From positions 1 to 41,942 of the forward strand of contig NZ_MRBY01000027.1 in NCBI RefSeq assembly GCF_001904615.1: DNA of 41,942 bases, read 5' to 3'. The position numbers were made by a program, and so were the translations under genes. Origin of the DNA: [Limnothrix rosea] IAM M-220 (GTDB lineage: Bacteria > Cyanobacteriota > Cyanobacteriia > Cyanobacteriales > MRBY01). Under the pieces are notes generated by a model. The model searched no databases, was not told the origin of the DNA, and saw only the letters and a list, made by a program, of their open reading frames with translations. This document shows, piece by piece, positions 17,310 to 28,030 of the stretch (position 1 is its first letter; each line of letters starts with the position of its first letter).

Positions 17310-19464
17310 AACTGTCCTGAGTTTCCTTGAGGGTCATTTCCATCAAAATATCATGGGTACTCTCGATGCGATCGCCGTCCGTCGGTTGCCGCTGGAGATA
17401 TTTACCATCCGGTTGCAGCTCCCATGCCAAACGATTATCCGAGAGCATAATGCCCAAGATTTCGTTGAGATCACCGATTAGTTTTGGGTCTTCCACCGGA
17501 GTAACCGCTTCCACACGGCGGCTGAGATTACGCGTCATCCAGTCAGCACTACCGATATACATCTCCTCATTACCAGCATTTTGAAAATAAAAAATCCGCG
17601 AATGCTCAAGGAAACGACCAATCACGCTCACCACATTAATATTTTCACTTAAGCCCGGCACACCGGGACGGAGACAACAAATCCCGCGAATAATCAGGTC
17701 AATTTTTACGCCCGCTTGGGAGGCGCGGTACAGCGCCTGAATCATCGGCACATCCACAAGGGAATTCATTTTGGCAACGACGCGGCCAGAACCGTAGGTT
17801 TTGACCTGTTCCATTTCCCGCTCCAGCATCTCTACCATGCGCGATCGCAATGTGACAGGGGCAACTAACAACTTGCGGTAGGAATTTTGACGCGAATAAC
17901 CGGTTAAAAAATTAAATAATTCAGTGAGATCAGCCCCCAAATCTTCCCGGCAACTGAGCAAACCGAGATCAGTGTAGAGACCTGCGGTTTTTGGATTGTA
18001 ATTTCCTGTGCCAATGTGGACATAGCGGCGGATTTTTTTCTTTTCTTCGCGGACAACAAGGACAACTTTGGTATGGGTTTTTAGGCCGGCTAAACCATAA
18101 ACAACGTGAATGCCTTTTTGCTCCAGTGTCCTTGCCCAGTTAATGTTATTTTCCTCATCGAAACGAGCTTTTAGCTCCACTAAAACCGCCACCTGAATGC
18201 CATTTCGCACGGCATCAATTAGAGCCTGAATGATGGGCGAATCACCGGATGTCCGGTACAGGGTCATTTTAATGGCGAGCACCTTTGGATCCTGGGAAGC
18301 TTGTTCGATAAAGGCTTGGACGGTGGAGGCAAAGGAATGGTAAGGGTGATGCAAGAGGCGATCGCTCTGGCGGATCAACTCAAAAATACTAGGGCCATAA
18401 TTATCCGCAGCACGCGCTGTCCCCACGGCATCAAGCCATGCAGGTGTTAGGGGTTTCCAAGGTTTATCCTTCAGGTGATTCATCGGTAAACCTAAGAAGG
18501 AAAAAAGGCTATTTAGACCGATTAGTCCTTCTACTTCGTAGACATCTGTTTCTTCTAGTTCCATCTCTTGCATTAGCATTTGCCGCACATCTTCGGGCAT
18601 GGAATGGTGGATTTCGAGGCGCACCACGGAGCCGCTAAACCGCCGCATATGCAACTGTTCTTCGATGGCAATCATCAAGTCATCGGCTTCATCTTCTTCG
18701 ACGGAAAGGGAAGCATTGCGCGTCACTCGAAAGGAATAGCATTCTTGGATGTCCATGGCAGGAAAGAGGCTATCGAGATTGTGGGAAATCACTTGTTCGA
18801 GGGGCACACCGACCCAAGCGGCGGCTTCTTGGTCTGGGTAATAACACAGTTCTGTGGGGAGTTGGATAAAACGCGGAAAATTCTTGGGTACTTTAACCCG
18901 TGCAAAGCGTTCTTGTTCGTCTTTGCCGGGTTCTTTAATGACAACGGCGAGGTTTAAGCTCAGGTTTGAAATGTGGGGAAAGGGATGGCTGGGGTCAACG
19001 GCGAGGGGGGTTAAAACGGGAAAGATTGATTCTTCATAGAAGTTGTGGAGATAGTTGCGTTGTTCGCGGTTTAGATCTAAATAATCAACGAGATGAATTC
19101 CTTTTTCGGCAAGGCAGGGTTTCAGGGTATGTTGAAAATGTTGGTCTTGGCGTTGGACAAGTTCTTTTAAACGGGCATATATATCAACAAGCTGGTGGGA
19201 TGGCGATCGCCCGTCAAAGGAGAGTTTTGTGACACCAGCCTCGACTTGCTGTTTTAGTCCGGCAACCCGCACCATAAAAAATTCGTCGAGATTATCACTG
19301 AAAATCGCCAAAAATTTGAGCCGTTCTAGGAGGGGGTTTCGTTCGTCTAGACCTTCACTGAGCACACGGTTGTTAAATTCAAGCCAGCTCAATTCACGAT
19401 TAAAATAATATTGCGGGTTATCGAGGTCGTTTTTCTGTTCAACGGTGGCTTTTATCGTAGACAT
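17308..19464 (-). CDS. ppk1: Polyphosphate kinase 1
   Basis: The 718-residue protein has the four-part PPK1 layout: N-terminal helical domain (RELSWLEFNNRVL, about 23-35), head domain, and two phospholipase-D-like catalytic domains. The autophosphorylated histidine lies in RRYVHIGTGNYNP; the second conserved histidine is in FLEHSRIFYF. It reversibly transfers the ATP gamma-phosphate to polyphosphate, storing phosphate in the cytosol. Length and motifs are normal. The gene is divergent from the TPR gene with only about 60 bp between start codons, so their promoters are close or overlapping. The last few codons run into the GC-rich repeat spacer. Confidence 0.97.
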   Translation of the reverse strand: MSTIKATVEQKNDLDNPQYYFNRELSWLEFNNRVLSEGLDERNPLLERLKFLAIFSDNLDEFFMVRVAGLKQQVEAGVTKLSFDGRSPSHQLVDIYARLKELVQRQDQHFQHTLKPCLAEKGIHLVDYLDLNREQRNYLHNFYEESIFPVLTPLAVDPSHPFPHISNLSLNLAVVIKEPGKDEQERFARVKVPKNFPRFIQLPTELCYYPDQEAAAWVGVPLEQVISHNLDSLFPAMDIQECYSFRVTRNASLSVEEDEADDLMIAIEEQLHMRRFSGSVVRLEIHHSMPEDVRQMLMQEMELEETDVYEVEGLIGLNSLFSFLGLPMNHLKDKPWKPLTPAWLDAVGTARAADNYGPSIFELIRQSDRLLHHPYHSFASTVQAFIEQASQDPKVLAIKMTLYRTSGDSPIIQALIDAVRNGIQVAVLVELKARFDEENNINWARTLEQKGIHVVYGLAGLKTHTKVVLVVREEKKKIRRYVHIGTGNYNPKTAGLYTDLGLLSCREDLGADLTELFNFLTGYSRQNSYRKLLVAPVTLRSRMVEMLEREMEQVKTYGSGRVVAKMNSLVDVPMIQALYRASQAGVKIDLIIRGICCLRPGVPGLSENINVVSVIGRFLEHSRIFYFQNAGNEEMYIGSADWMTRNLSRRVEAVTPVEDPKLIGDLNEILGIMLSDNRLAWELQPDGKYLQRQPTDGDRIESTHDILMEMTLKETQDS

Positions 19465-19526
19465 AATTGCGCAATCTCAGACAGCGGGAGAACCGGTTCC
19501 TAGTCATTGTAAGTATAGAAGTCCCC

Positions 19527-20675
19527 ATGACCAATCGTTATCGACAACTTTTACTTTCGTTTAGTGCAACGTTAATTTTTGGGCAGTTAGGGGCGATCGC
19601 CGCGCCGGCAGTTTCACCGTTAGAAAATCCTTTGGCTGATCCGCTAGTGCCGACGGCTGTTGCAGAAGCAGATCGTGATTTGAGTCCCCTCGAAACAGGT
19701 CGCATTAGTCGTACAGCAGAGGATTTGAAATTATCAGGCTATGTTAAGTGGCAGGAGCAACTGCCGGAACTCGCTTTCGCCGACTGGCTGCGCCATTTAC
19801 TGTTGTTGCAACTTTTGCCGGATCGCCAAGGTGAAATCGAATCCCTCGGAGAAATTGGGGCGATCGCCTGGGAAAATAACCGCATCGAAGATGCCCGTGC
19901 CATCACCAAAAGACTAGATGCCATTCGCGCCGAGGATTATCCGAGTAACGAAAATTTATTAATTCCCCTCGCCGAGGCCTACCAGCAACTGCGCAATTCA
20001 GGAGCGGCGATCGCACTGTACCGTAGCCACCTCGAAACCCTCGATGATCCCTACAAAGCAGATATCTTGAGACTCATTGCCCAACTCGCCGCCGATTGGT
20101 TTAACTACGAAGAAGCCCTCGCCGCCTATGGTGAAATTGAAGCGCTAAATGCTCTAACCATCGGCGATCGCGAACATTTTTCAACTTTATACGAAACCAT
20201 TAATCTACCCGCCGAAGCCCTGCGCGTCCAACGCCAATTACCGCCCCTTTATTTACAGGAGTTGGATTATCAAAAATTAGCCAGCATTTATCTCAAAATT
20301 GCCAAAAACGCCCACCGCATTGCAGACTACAATCTGGCCATTGATGCCAATGAATTTGCCTTTGCCCTCGCTTGGGAATTGAAGTACCTTGAAGTGGCAG
20401 AGGATGCCCTACACCAACTGGCTCGAGTGTACCTCACCCAAGACAATGAACCCTTTGCAATGCAAGTATATGAGCAGCTCTTAATCGTACAAAATGAAAG
20501 CTATAATCGCTACGGCATGATGGAAACCTATGCCACCCTAGGGGAACTCTATGAAAACTCAGGGTTATATCCCAGTGCCCTCATTTCGTGGCAACAGGGA
20601 TTGGCGATCGCCAAAGAACTGAACCACAACATCGAGATATTTACCGCTGCTATTGAGACCCTGCCGCGACAATGA
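19527..20675 (+). CDS. Secreted/periplasmic TPR-repeat protein
   Basis: I start this at the ATG at 19527, which gives a clean signal peptide (MTNRYRQLLLSFSATLIFGQ, then AIAAPA); the open frame begins 60 nt earlier at a TTG that would add an atypical N terminus. The mature 380 residues are mostly helical repeats of the TPR kind, for example IALYRSHLETLDDPYKADIL, LAIDANEFAFALAWEL and PFAMQVYEQLLIVQ. Such proteins act as protein-binding scaffolds. The stop overlaps the next start (ATGA, 20672-20675), so it is translationally coupled to the LptF/LptG-type permease, which hints at a periplasmic partner role in envelope lipid transport. That link is inference. Confidence 0.8.
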   Translation: MTNRYRQLLLSFSATLIFGQLGAIAAPAVSPLENPLADPLVPTAVAEADRDLSPLETGRISRTAEDLKLSGYVKWQEQLPELAFADWLRHLLLLQLLPDRQGEIESLGEIGAIAWENNRIEDARAITKRLDAIRAEDYPSNENLLIPLAEAYQQLRNSGAAIALYRSHLETLDDPYKADILRLIAQLAADWFNYEEALAAYGEIEALNALTIGDREHFSTLYETINLPAEALRVQRQLPPLYLQELDYQKLASIYLKIAKNAHRIADYNLAIDANEFAFALAWELKYLEVAEDALHQLARVYLTQDNEPFAMQVYEQLLIVQNESYNRYGMMETYATLGELYENSGLYPSALISWQQGLAIAKELNHNIEIFTAAIETLPRQ

Positions 20676-21799
20676 AAGACCTCTTCAACAAAATCCCCGT
20701 CATTGATCGTTACATCATCGGAGAACTAAACCTTGCCTTTATCTTCGGCCTAGGCTTATTTTCCGCCCTCGGCATTGCCGTCGGCAGTCTCTTTGATCTC
20801 ATTGCCCAAGTGCGCGAATCGCGGCTCCTGTTTAGTGTTGCCCTAAAAGTAATGGCCCTAAAGATGCCAGAATTCATCGGCTTCGCCCTACCGATGGCAG
20901 TCCTTTTGGCCACATTAATTGTCTACAGTCGTTTATCCAGTGATAGTGAAATTATTGCACTGCGCAGCTTGGGATTAAGTGTTTATCGTTTAGTATTACC
21001 CGCGCTACTCTTTAGCATTATCGCCACAGCAATTACCTTTATCTTTAAAGATCAAGTGATTCCCCTCGCGAATTACCAAGCCACAGTTACCCTTGAAAAC
21101 GCCTTTCAGCAAAGACAATTTCCCTTCCGTGATGAGAAAGTAATTTACCCGGAATATGGAGAAGACGACGTTCTCAAACGCTTATTTTACGCAGCAGAAT
21201 TTGACGGCGAAGAGATGCGGGATTTAACGATTATTGACCGCTCCAACGGTACGATCAACCAAATTATGACCGCAGAATCAGCAGGATGGGATTTACCGCG
21301 CAATCAATGGAATTTTCAAGATGGCATTATTTATTTTATTGATGCCGACGGTTCCTACCAAAATGTCCTGCGCTTTGATCACCATCAAATTCAACTGGGG
21401 TCTGATCTCGTTGATGAAGATAGTAATGACAAGCCAAAGCATGAAGATATGAGTCTTTGGCAACTTCGGGCTTATATGCAGGAGCTCGCGACTGATCTAG
21501 ATGGCAACGAAAGCTGGTATCAAAAACTACGGGTGCGCTTCCAAGAAAAAATCTCCTTTCCGTTTATTTGTTTAGCGCTGGGGATTGTCGGTGCGGCCAT
21601 TGGGTTGAGACCTCAGAGTGCAGGTAAAGCGACGGGTTTTGGTCTCTGTGTTGTCTTGATCTTTGGGTATTATTTTTTGGCGTTTATGATTAGTTCAGCA
21701 GGGGTTGCGGGCTATCTTCACCCGATTTTGGCGGCATGGCTACCGAATGTCATCGTGATGGCGATCGCCGGTGGGTTAGTGCTGCAAAGTGCAAAATAA
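20672..21799 (+). CDS. LptF/LptG-family (YjgP/YjgQ) permease
   Basis: This 375-residue membrane protein has the LptF/LptG layout: paired N-terminal transmembrane helices with a third near residues 105-125, a periplasmic beta-jellyroll domain (about 135-265), and C-terminal helices (about 295-370). The N-terminal IDRYIIGELNLAFIFGLGLF and the later ERQFPFRD-like region are typical. In Gram-negative bacteria LptF and LptG form the inner-membrane channel that loads LPS onto the Lpt bridge with the ATPase LptB. Many cyanobacteria carry a single such permease gene. Neither lptB nor lptC is visible nearby. It is coupled by a 4-nt overlap to the TPR gene. Confidence 0.9.
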   Translation: MKDLFNKIPVIDRYIIGELNLAFIFGLGLFSALGIAVGSLFDLIAQVRESRLLFSVALKVMALKMPEFIGFALPMAVLLATLIVYSRLSSDSEIIALRSLGLSVYRLVLPALLFSIIATAITFIFKDQVIPLANYQATVTLENAFQQRQFPFRDEKVIYPEYGEDDVLKRLFYAAEFDGEEMRDLTIIDRSNGTINQIMTAESAGWDLPRNQWNFQDGIIYFIDADGSYQNVLRFDHHQIQLGSDLVDEDSNDKPKHEDMSLWQLRAYMQELATDLDGNESWYQKLRVRFQEKISFPFICLALGIVGAAIGLRPQSAGKATGFGLCVVLIFGYYFLAFMISSAGVAGYLHPILAAWLPNVIVMAIAGGLVLQSAK

Positions 21800-21884
21800 A
21801 TATTCCGGGCTATGCCGACGACGCATCTTGATGAATGAGTACGAATACAACAGTAAGTCTTGATGTCTCCACATCACTTGTAGC

Positions 21885-24323
21885 ATGGTTGATTTAAGCA
21901 AATTTAATACGGAGGCAATGGTAAACTTCAGCTTGGCATTGCGTCACATGTCTAGACAGTCCGAGTCCATGGAAACCGTTGCCCAACGAGTTGTTAATTA
22001 TTTATACAACGAATTACGCACGCCAACAGGCGACCATGCTTGTGTTTTAGTACGCTTTTTTAAGACCCATAAATATGAAGATTTAGAGCCAGAATTAAAA
22101 CAATTAATGTTGTCTAATTTTGGTCAAGAAAAGACGAATCCAGAGCTGATTTGCCTAACACTCCTAGCGACCCAAGGTAGTAACCCAAAATGGCGCGATC
22201 GCCGTAATTCTGTCGGCCATCAAATTATTCCTTTATTTAGCGCCGAAGGCATCAAAGAATTCCCGATGGTTTCTCAATTAATGACGCAACTTGGTTTGAC
22301 ACCAGATGAATTAATTGGAAAAAAAACAGCTTCTCATATAGAGGCATTAGATCAAAAAACATACAATATTTTTCATATAGAACAGGCCAAAGATAGTGAA
22401 TTTATTCCCCATCAAATAAATTTTGTCATTCCCTATAATATTCAATCCGTAATTGCCTTCGGCGGAATATTACCAAATGGAGAATTCTTTTTTGTACTTT
22501 TATTTTCTAAAATTTACATTCCGACGGCGATCGCCCAACTTTTTGACCCCTTAGCTTTAAGCATCAAACTATCAATATTACCCTTTAGTTATGACGCAGT
22601 TTTTTCATCCCAAAAGAAACAACTTTCTCCTCCTCCAGAGCAGGCAATCCAAGCACTAAAATCAGAGGTCAATACCCTACAGCACCTCCTCAATGTTTCA
22701 GACGTAACAGCCCTACGGCAAAGCCACTATTTAGAACAAAGCATTACAGAACTGACATCAGCAAAACAAGCAGCCGAAGCCGCAAACATCGCAAAAAGCG
22801 AATTTCTCTCGACCATGAGCCATGAAATTCGAACGCCCATGAATGCAGTAATTGGCATTACAAATTTACTCCTTGATACGACTCTAAACCCTCAACAACA
22901 AGACTTTGTCGAGATTATTCGCAATAGCGGCAATTCCTTAATGGATATCATTAATGACATCCTAGATTTTTCTAAAATTGATGCAGGTGGATTAGAACTT
23001 GAATATACGATCTTAAATTTGCGAGAATGTTTTGAACAGGCTATTAGTTTATTTGTTTATGTCGCGAAAGAAAAAGGAATTGAACTCATCTTTGATTGGC
23101 GCTTAGATGCTTCAGAATATATTCAAGGAGATGCAACAAGAATTCGCCAAATCCTTGTAAACCTTTTAAGTAATGCTTTTAAGTTTACGACCAGTGGTGA
23201 AATTGTTGTGTCTGTGTCTTCAAAGGATGACAAAAAGTCAGAAGAAAGACAGTTACTTTTTTCTGTGGCAGATACAGGGATTGGCATTCCACCTGAGCGA
23301 AAAGATCGTCTCTTTAAAGCCTTTAGTCAGGTCGATAGTTCAACAACACGTCAATATGGCGGCACTGGCCTAGGGCTAGTAATCTCCCAGCGTTTAGCGG
23401 CATTGATGGGCGGCTCCATTTGGGTGGATAGTGAAATGGGTCGAGGCTCAACTTTTTACTGTCAAATCATTGCGCCTAGCGTGGTTCGCAACTCACTAAA
23501 ATCGTCGATTCATTTAGACAATAAACGGATTTTAATTGTGGACGATAATCAACTCCTCGGTGATGTCTTGACACAGCAGTTTTCACGGTGGGGGGCACAG
23601 GCGATCGCCGTCCAAGATCCACAACAGGCGATCGCCCTTCTGCAAGATCAAACTAACTTTGATTTAGTGCTCATCGACTGGCAAATGCCAGAAATTGACG
23701 GTATCAGTCTTGCCATCGAGCTACGCAAACAGCCCAATGCCCAGCAGATACCTTTTCTGCTCCTCAGTGATAATGACTTACCAGATATCCATATGCTCAG
23801 CAATATCGACTTTACCGCTTTTCTCAATAAGCCTTTAAAACCCAATATTTTGATCCATCATTTACATAAAATCTTTAATGATTCAAAGCAGGCAAAACAA
23901 TCAAACTCCTTAGGGAATACAGAAGGTCAAAGTCCAGCAGAATCTTTCTCTTCCGATCTTAAAATTTTAATTGCAGAAGATAATATTGTTAATCAAAAAG
24001 TTGCAGTATTAACCCTCAAAAAACTAGGCTACACAGCTGACATTGCCGAGAATGGCCAAAAAGCCATTGAAATCATACAAAAACACCCCTATGACCTTAT
24101 TTTCATGGATATTCAAATGCCTAGGGTTGATGGGATTCAGGCAACAGAATGGATTCGCCATGAATATCAAGGGACTCAACCTAAAATTGTCGCGATGACG
24201 GCGAATGCGGAGGCACAAAATCTTCAAAAATGCCTTGATGTTGGTATGGATGGCTATTTAACTAAGCCGATCCGTATTAAAGATATTCAAGAGGTACTCA
24301 ACCGGATTGAGGCACAAAGATAA
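21885..24323 (+). CDS. Hybrid sensor histidine kinase with two receiver domains
   Basis: The 812-residue protein starts with about 235 residues of sensor region that lacks membrane spans and is probably cytosolic; I cannot name its fold, though it resembles a DICT/GAF-like input module of cyanobacteria. A short coiled coil (about 255-300) leads to HisKA with H313 in [10 protein letters not shown], then HATPase (N box LLSNAFKFT 428-436; [18 protein letters not shown]). The first receiver (about 547-665) has DD at 553-554 and D598; the second (about 693-808) has D742 in [11 protein letters not shown]. Both phospho-acceptors are present. No Hpt domain is attached, so the downstream relay partner lies elsewhere. 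The gene stands alone. Confidence 0.92.
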   Translation: MVDLSKFNTEAMVNFSLALRHMSRQSESMETVAQRVVNYLYNELRTPTGDHACVLVRFFKTHKYEDLEPELKQLMLSNFGQEKTNPELICLTLLATQGSNPKWRDRRNSVGHQIIPLFSAEGIKEFPMVSQLMTQLGLTPDELIGKKTASHIEALDQKTYNIFHIEQAKDSEFIPHQINFVIPYNIQSVIAFGGILPNGEFFFVLLFSKIYIPTAIAQLFDPLALSIKLSILPFSYDAVFSSQKKQLSPPPEQAIQALKSEVNTLQHLLNVSDVTALRQSHYLEQSITELTSAKQAAEAANIAKSEFLSTMSHEIRTPMNAVIGITNLLLDTTLNPQQQDFVEIIRNSGNSLMDIINDILDFSKIDAGGLELEYTILNLRECFEQAISLFVYVAKEKGIELIFDWRLDASEYIQGDATRIRQILVNLLSNAFKFTTSGEIVVSVSSKDDKKSEERQLLFSVADTGIGIPPERKDRLFKAFSQVDSSTTRQYGGTGLGLVISQRLAALMGGSIWVDSEMGRGSTFYCQIIAPSVVRNSLKSSIHLDNKRILIVDDNQLLGDVLTQQFSRWGAQAIAVQDPQQAIALLQDQTNFDLVLIDWQMPEIDGISLAIELRKQPNAQQIPFLLLSDNDLPDIHMLSNIDFTAFLNKPLKPNILIHHLHKIFNDSKQAKQSNSLGNTEGQSPAESFSSDLKILIAEDNIVNQKVAVLTLKKLGYTADIAENGQKAIEIIQKHPYDLIFMDIQMPRVDGIQATEWIRHEYQGTQPKIVAMTANAEAQNLQKCLDVGMDGYLTKPIRIKDIQEVLNRIEAQR

Positions 24324-24452
24324 TTTTTTCTATTTTTCATTGAGCAATAAAATAAAACAGATCTTTTAAAGGTGCAGACAATTTTGATTCGCTGGATGTT
24401 TAAATTATTAAGTCATTAGCACTTGGGGACGACATCCCGTAAAGTTTAGATT

Positions 24453-24458
24453 TATAAT
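24453..24458 (+). promoter_or_regulatory. Possible -10 element upstream of the helicase gene
   Basis: A perfect TATAAT lies about 95 bp upstream of the helicase start in an AT-rich stretch. No good -35 is found at 16-18 bp spacing (TTGGGG at 24423 is 24 bp away), so the call is weak. Confidence 0.3.
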
Positions 24459-24551
24459 ATTGAGTGAGTAAAACATCACAAATAAAAACGATTCAAAAAG
24501 TAGTGACTGATAAGGCTACTAAGCTCTGAATCGACAAGAGGGTAGGTTAGG

Positions 24552-27434
24552 TTGCAATTAAATTTAGAAGAAATTTTTCCGTTTCAACTTGATGATTTTC
24601 AGCGGCAGGCGATCGCCGCCCTTGATGCCGATAAATCTGTCGTCGTTTGTGCCCCGACAGGTTCTGGCAAAACAGTGATTGGCGAATATGCGATCCATCG
24701 GGCGATCGCCCAGGGGCAGCGAGTTTTCTACACGACCCCCCTCAAGGCTCTGTCAAACCAGAAACTACGGGACTTTAGTGAAACCTTCGGCAAAGAACAT
24801 GTCGGCCTGATCACAGGCGATACGATTATCAATGCCCAGGCCACCATTGTGGTGATGACCACCGAAATTTTTCGGAATATGCTCTACGAAACACCCATTG
24901 GTCAAGTCGGGACATCCCTGACGAATGTGTCAACGGTCATCCTTGATGAATGCCATTACATTAGTAACCGCGGGCGCGGCACGGTGTGGGAAGAGTCCAT
25001 TATTTATTGCCCGTCGGAAGTACAAATTGTGGCGCTCTCTGCAACCATCGGTAACCCAGAAATTTTTACCGCTTGGATTAATCGCACCCGCCTTGCCGCC
25101 CACGAAGATCATCCCGAAAGTGAAGTTCATCGCTGCCAACTCATTGATTCTGACCATCGCCCTGTTCCCCTCAAATTCTTTTTTAGTAGTAAGAAAGGTT
25201 TATTTCCGCTCTTTGATAGCAAGGGCAGCAAAATGAATCCCAAGTTGCGATCGCGCGACAATGCTCCCCAAGGTAAACGGCGTAAACGTCGTCGCGAAGA
25301 TTGCCCTAGTCTATTTACCATTGTGCGGCAGCTACGGCAACAGGATTTGTTGCCTGCGATCTACATTATTTTTAGTCGTCGGGGCTGTGATCGTTCGGTC
25401 ACTCAGCTGGATGATGTCACCCTTGTGACTCCAGAGGAAGCCAAACTCGTTGAAGCAACGCTACTGCACTTTTTCCTCGATAGTCAGCCGAAATTGCAGG
25501 AAAAAATTCTGGCACAATGCAGTGAGCTAACCGAACTAAAGGCCTTACTTTTCGACTTTATTGCGAAAAATCCTTTCTCCACCGAAAAGCTGGTTGATTA
25601 TCTCCAAGCAAATCTCGAATTACGTCACCAGCTATGGGAATTTTTTGGGAAGGAGTCTAAGTTCGCTCGTCCCGGCCAGATCGAACCATTGTTGCGGGGC
25701 ATCGCGGCGCACCATGCCGGCATTTTGCCAGCGTGGAAGGAGTTGGTCGAAAAACTCTTTGAGATGAATTTGGTGAAGTTGGTTTTTGCGACGGCGACTT
25801 TGGCGGCGGGAATTAATATGCCAGCCCGAACCACGGTTATTTCTGCTCTCTCCAAACGTAGCGATGATGGCCATAGAATGCTTACGCCGTCTGAGTTTCT
25901 GCAAATGGCGGGACGGGCAGGGAGACGGGGCATGGATAAGGTCGGTTATGTGGTCACGATCGAAACACCCTTTGAGGGGGCGAAGGAAGCAGCTCGCCTT
26001 GCTCTGTCTGAGGCTGAGCCCCTACGCAGTTGGTTTACGCCGTCCTATGGCATGGTGCTGAATCTGCTACAAAAACACACTCTCGAAGAGTCGAAGGAGT
26101 TGCTATCTCGTAGTTTTGCGGAATATCAGGTTCAGGAAAAACTGAGTCCGGAACAGGAGGCGATCGCCGAACTGACGACAGAAATTGCCCGCATTGATAT
26201 CGACCTTGCCAGCATTTCGGAAAAAGAATTTAATCGCTACAGCAAACTCAAAGAACGTCTCAAGGAAGAAGAACGTTTGCTGCGAATTTTAAGCGACCAA
26301 GCCGAAGCCGAAACCAAGAAAATGTTAGCGCCGATTATTGAGACGCTGCCCCTAGGTTCGATCTTGCATCTCAAGGGCAAAAATCTCCGCGTTAAAGATC
26401 CTGTCACTGCCGTTTTAGTCGAGCAACTAGACGATGGCGATCGCCCCACAATGCTTTGTCTGGGGATCGATAAACGCTGGTATCAAGTCACAGCCAATGA
26501 CATTGCCGCCTTAAACGAAGGACTATATCCCGCCGAAAAATTAGAACAAATCCCTTTGCCTGTGGACGAAACCCTCAAGCTGGGTAAAAATGGCAAAATC
26601 GACAAGGAAGCCTACCCCCTCGTCAGACTCATTGGCGACCACACCACAGAACTGATCGAAATGCCCGAAGTCGCCGCCCAACGTCAGCGCATGGAAGCAG
26701 TAAAAGCCCAGTTCGCCGCATCCCCTTTAAGTCAGCTAGACAAACCGGGTAAATTACTGAAACGTCACCAACGCCGTAAGGAATTACTCAAGGAGCTAAA
26801 TCGTCGCCAAACCTTATATCGTCAGCATTCCAGCAAGCGCTCCTACTATTGGCAGGATTTTCTAAATCTCATTCAGGTGTTGCAGGACTTTAACGCCCTC
26901 GATCAGTACACCCCAACCGCTTTAGGGCGAGCAGCGGCAACGATTCGTGGGGAAAATGAATTGTGGTTAGCGCTATGTTTGATGTCTGGGCAGTTAAATC
27001 AGTTGGCACCAGAACATCTCGCCGCCGCCATTTGCGCCATTATTAGTGAGCCGCCCCGGGGCGATAGTTGGACGGACTATCCCCAACCCCAGCCTGTTTT
27101 GGAAGTGCTCGGCATTCGGAAAAAAGACCAAGGCCAAAATCCTGTTAGTCTCTGGGAACTGCGCCGCCAGCTATACCAAGTTCAAAAACATAGCAGTGTG
27201 ACGATGCCTGTTTGGCTAGAAAGTAAGTTTGTGGGTCTCGTGGAGCAGTGGGCGTTGGGTGCTGACTGGACAGAACTCTGCGAAAGCACCAGTCTTGATG
27301 AGGGTGATATTGTGCGGATGTTACGACGCACGGTGGATGTGCTTTGGCAAATCCCGCAAATTCCAGAAATCAATCCAGACCTCATGAGAGCGGCCAAGGC
27401 TGCGGTCACTAAGATGAAACGCTTCCCTGTTTAA
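24552..27434 (+). CDS. Ski2/Mtr4-like DExH-box RNA helicase
   Basis: The 960-residue protein is a superfamily II helicase. Its Q-like motif is FQLDDFQRQAI (11-21), Walker A is APTGSGKT (34-41), motif II is DECH (132-135), motif III is SAT in VALSATIGNP, and motif VI is QMAGRAGRRG. The C-terminal half carries the DSHCT-like region (about 780-955) of Ski2/Mtr4 helicases, which unwind RNA for exosome or degradosome enzymes. An RNA turnover role is inferred from the family. It starts with TTG at 24552, preceded by GGTAGGTTAGG; no upstream ATG fits. The spacer contains a possible -10 element. Two small minus-strand genes converge on its 3' end. Confidence 0.9.
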   Translation: MQLNLEEIFPFQLDDFQRQAIAALDADKSVVVCAPTGSGKTVIGEYAIHRAIAQGQRVFYTTPLKALSNQKLRDFSETFGKEHVGLITGDTIINAQATIVVMTTEIFRNMLYETPIGQVGTSLTNVSTVILDECHYISNRGRGTVWEESIIYCPSEVQIVALSATIGNPEIFTAWINRTRLAAHEDHPESEVHRCQLIDSDHRPVPLKFFFSSKKGLFPLFDSKGSKMNPKLRSRDNAPQGKRRKRRREDCPSLFTIVRQLRQQDLLPAIYIIFSRRGCDRSVTQLDDVTLVTPEEAKLVEATLLHFFLDSQPKLQEKILAQCSELTELKALLFDFIAKNPFSTEKLVDYLQANLELRHQLWEFFGKESKFARPGQIEPLLRGIAAHHAGILPAWKELVEKLFEMNLVKLVFATATLAAGINMPARTTVISALSKRSDDGHRMLTPSEFLQMAGRAGRRGMDKVGYVVTIETPFEGAKEAARLALSEAEPLRSWFTPSYGMVLNLLQKHTLEESKELLSRSFAEYQVQEKLSPEQEAIAELTTEIARIDIDLASISEKEFNRYSKLKERLKEEERLLRILSDQAEAETKKMLAPIIETLPLGSILHLKGKNLRVKDPVTAVLVEQLDDGDRPTMLCLGIDKRWYQVTANDIAALNEGLYPAEKLEQIPLPVDETLKLGKNGKIDKEAYPLVRLIGDHTTELIEMPEVAAQRQRMEAVKAQFAASPLSQLDKPGKLLKRHQRRKELLKELNRRQTLYRQHSSKRSYYWQDFLNLIQVLQDFNALDQYTPTALGRAAATIRGENELWLALCLMSGQLNQLAPEHLAAAICAIISEPPRGDSWTDYPQPQPVLEVLGIRKKDQGQNPVSLWELRRQLYQVQKHSSVTMPVWLESKFVGLVEQWALGADWTELCESTSLDEGDIVRMLRRTVDVLWQIPQIPEINPDLMRAAKAAVTKMKRFPV

Positions 27435-27463
27435 CATCGATGATTTTCTGCCACTGTCTATTT

Positions 27464-27709
27464 CTAATCAGGCAACACTTCTATTTCGTCGGCAATTAGA
27501 TCCTGTAGATCTTGGTCGCAGTGAGTGTTTAAGTGAATGGTAGAAACGAGTAGTTGGGATAAAATTTCGCCGCGTTGGCGATCGCTCAAATCTTGAAGCT
27601 GTAATTGGTGAGTTAGAGAAATGACGTTTTGACATTCCTCTTGTAATTCTGAAAGCAGAGTATTGAGTGTCTCATTTTGAATGTTCAGAGTTTTCGTTAC
27701 CAATTGCAT
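27464..27709 (-). CDS. Small hypothetical protein (81 aa), coupled to upstream small gene
   Basis: I do not recognise a family. The 81 residues are predicted to be helical and Gln/Leu/Glu-rich, with an acidic C terminus (DLIADEIEVLPD) and one Cys at about 27. There is no signal peptide or membrane segment. The ATG overlaps the stop of the preceding 62-residue gene as TAATG (27707-27711), which argues that both are translated. HIP1-like GGCGATCGCT lies inside, as in host genes. Confidence 0.6.
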   Translation of the reverse strand: MQLVTKTLNIQNETLNTLLSELQEECQNVISLTHQLQLQDLSDRQRGEILSQLLVSTIHLNTHCDQDLQDLIADEIEVLPD

Positions 27710-27897
27710 TAGCGCTTACCTAAACGTTTTTTTGCTTGCTGAATACCTTTTTGAAATGCTGCAATTTCTTTCTGCCAGTGGTGAATGAGACCTTGATCCG
27801 GCAGATCTTTTTCGAGTTCTGTTTTTATTTTGACTTGATGCTCGTCAATTCTTGCTTGCAAGGAAACAATGGCTTTTTTGAAATGGCGTTTGCCCAT
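27709..27897 (-). CDS. Small basic hypothetical protein (62 aa)
   Basis: This 62-residue protein is strongly basic and helical (MGKRHFKKAIVSLQARIDEH at the start, QQAKKRLGKR at the end). It has no recognised domain; a nucleic-acid-binding or small scaffold role is only a guess from charge. It is followed by the 81-residue gene with a 1-nt TAATG overlap, suggesting a two-gene unit transcribed from the AT-rich spacer at 27898-28030. Confidence 0.6.
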   Translation of the reverse strand: MGKRHFKKAIVSLQARIDEHQVKIKTELEKDLPDQGLIHHWQKEIAAFQKGIQQAKKRLGKR

Positions 27898-28030
27898 TTA
27901 TGTAAATTTGCAGTGGTTGCCTACCAGAATTATAGCAACCCTAAATCGTTGCAAATCTTATGGTGACTAGGGTGATGCAGGATGAGGCTTGGGGGTTAGG
28001 ATAAGAAAAAGTTTTTTGGAGACGATCGCC

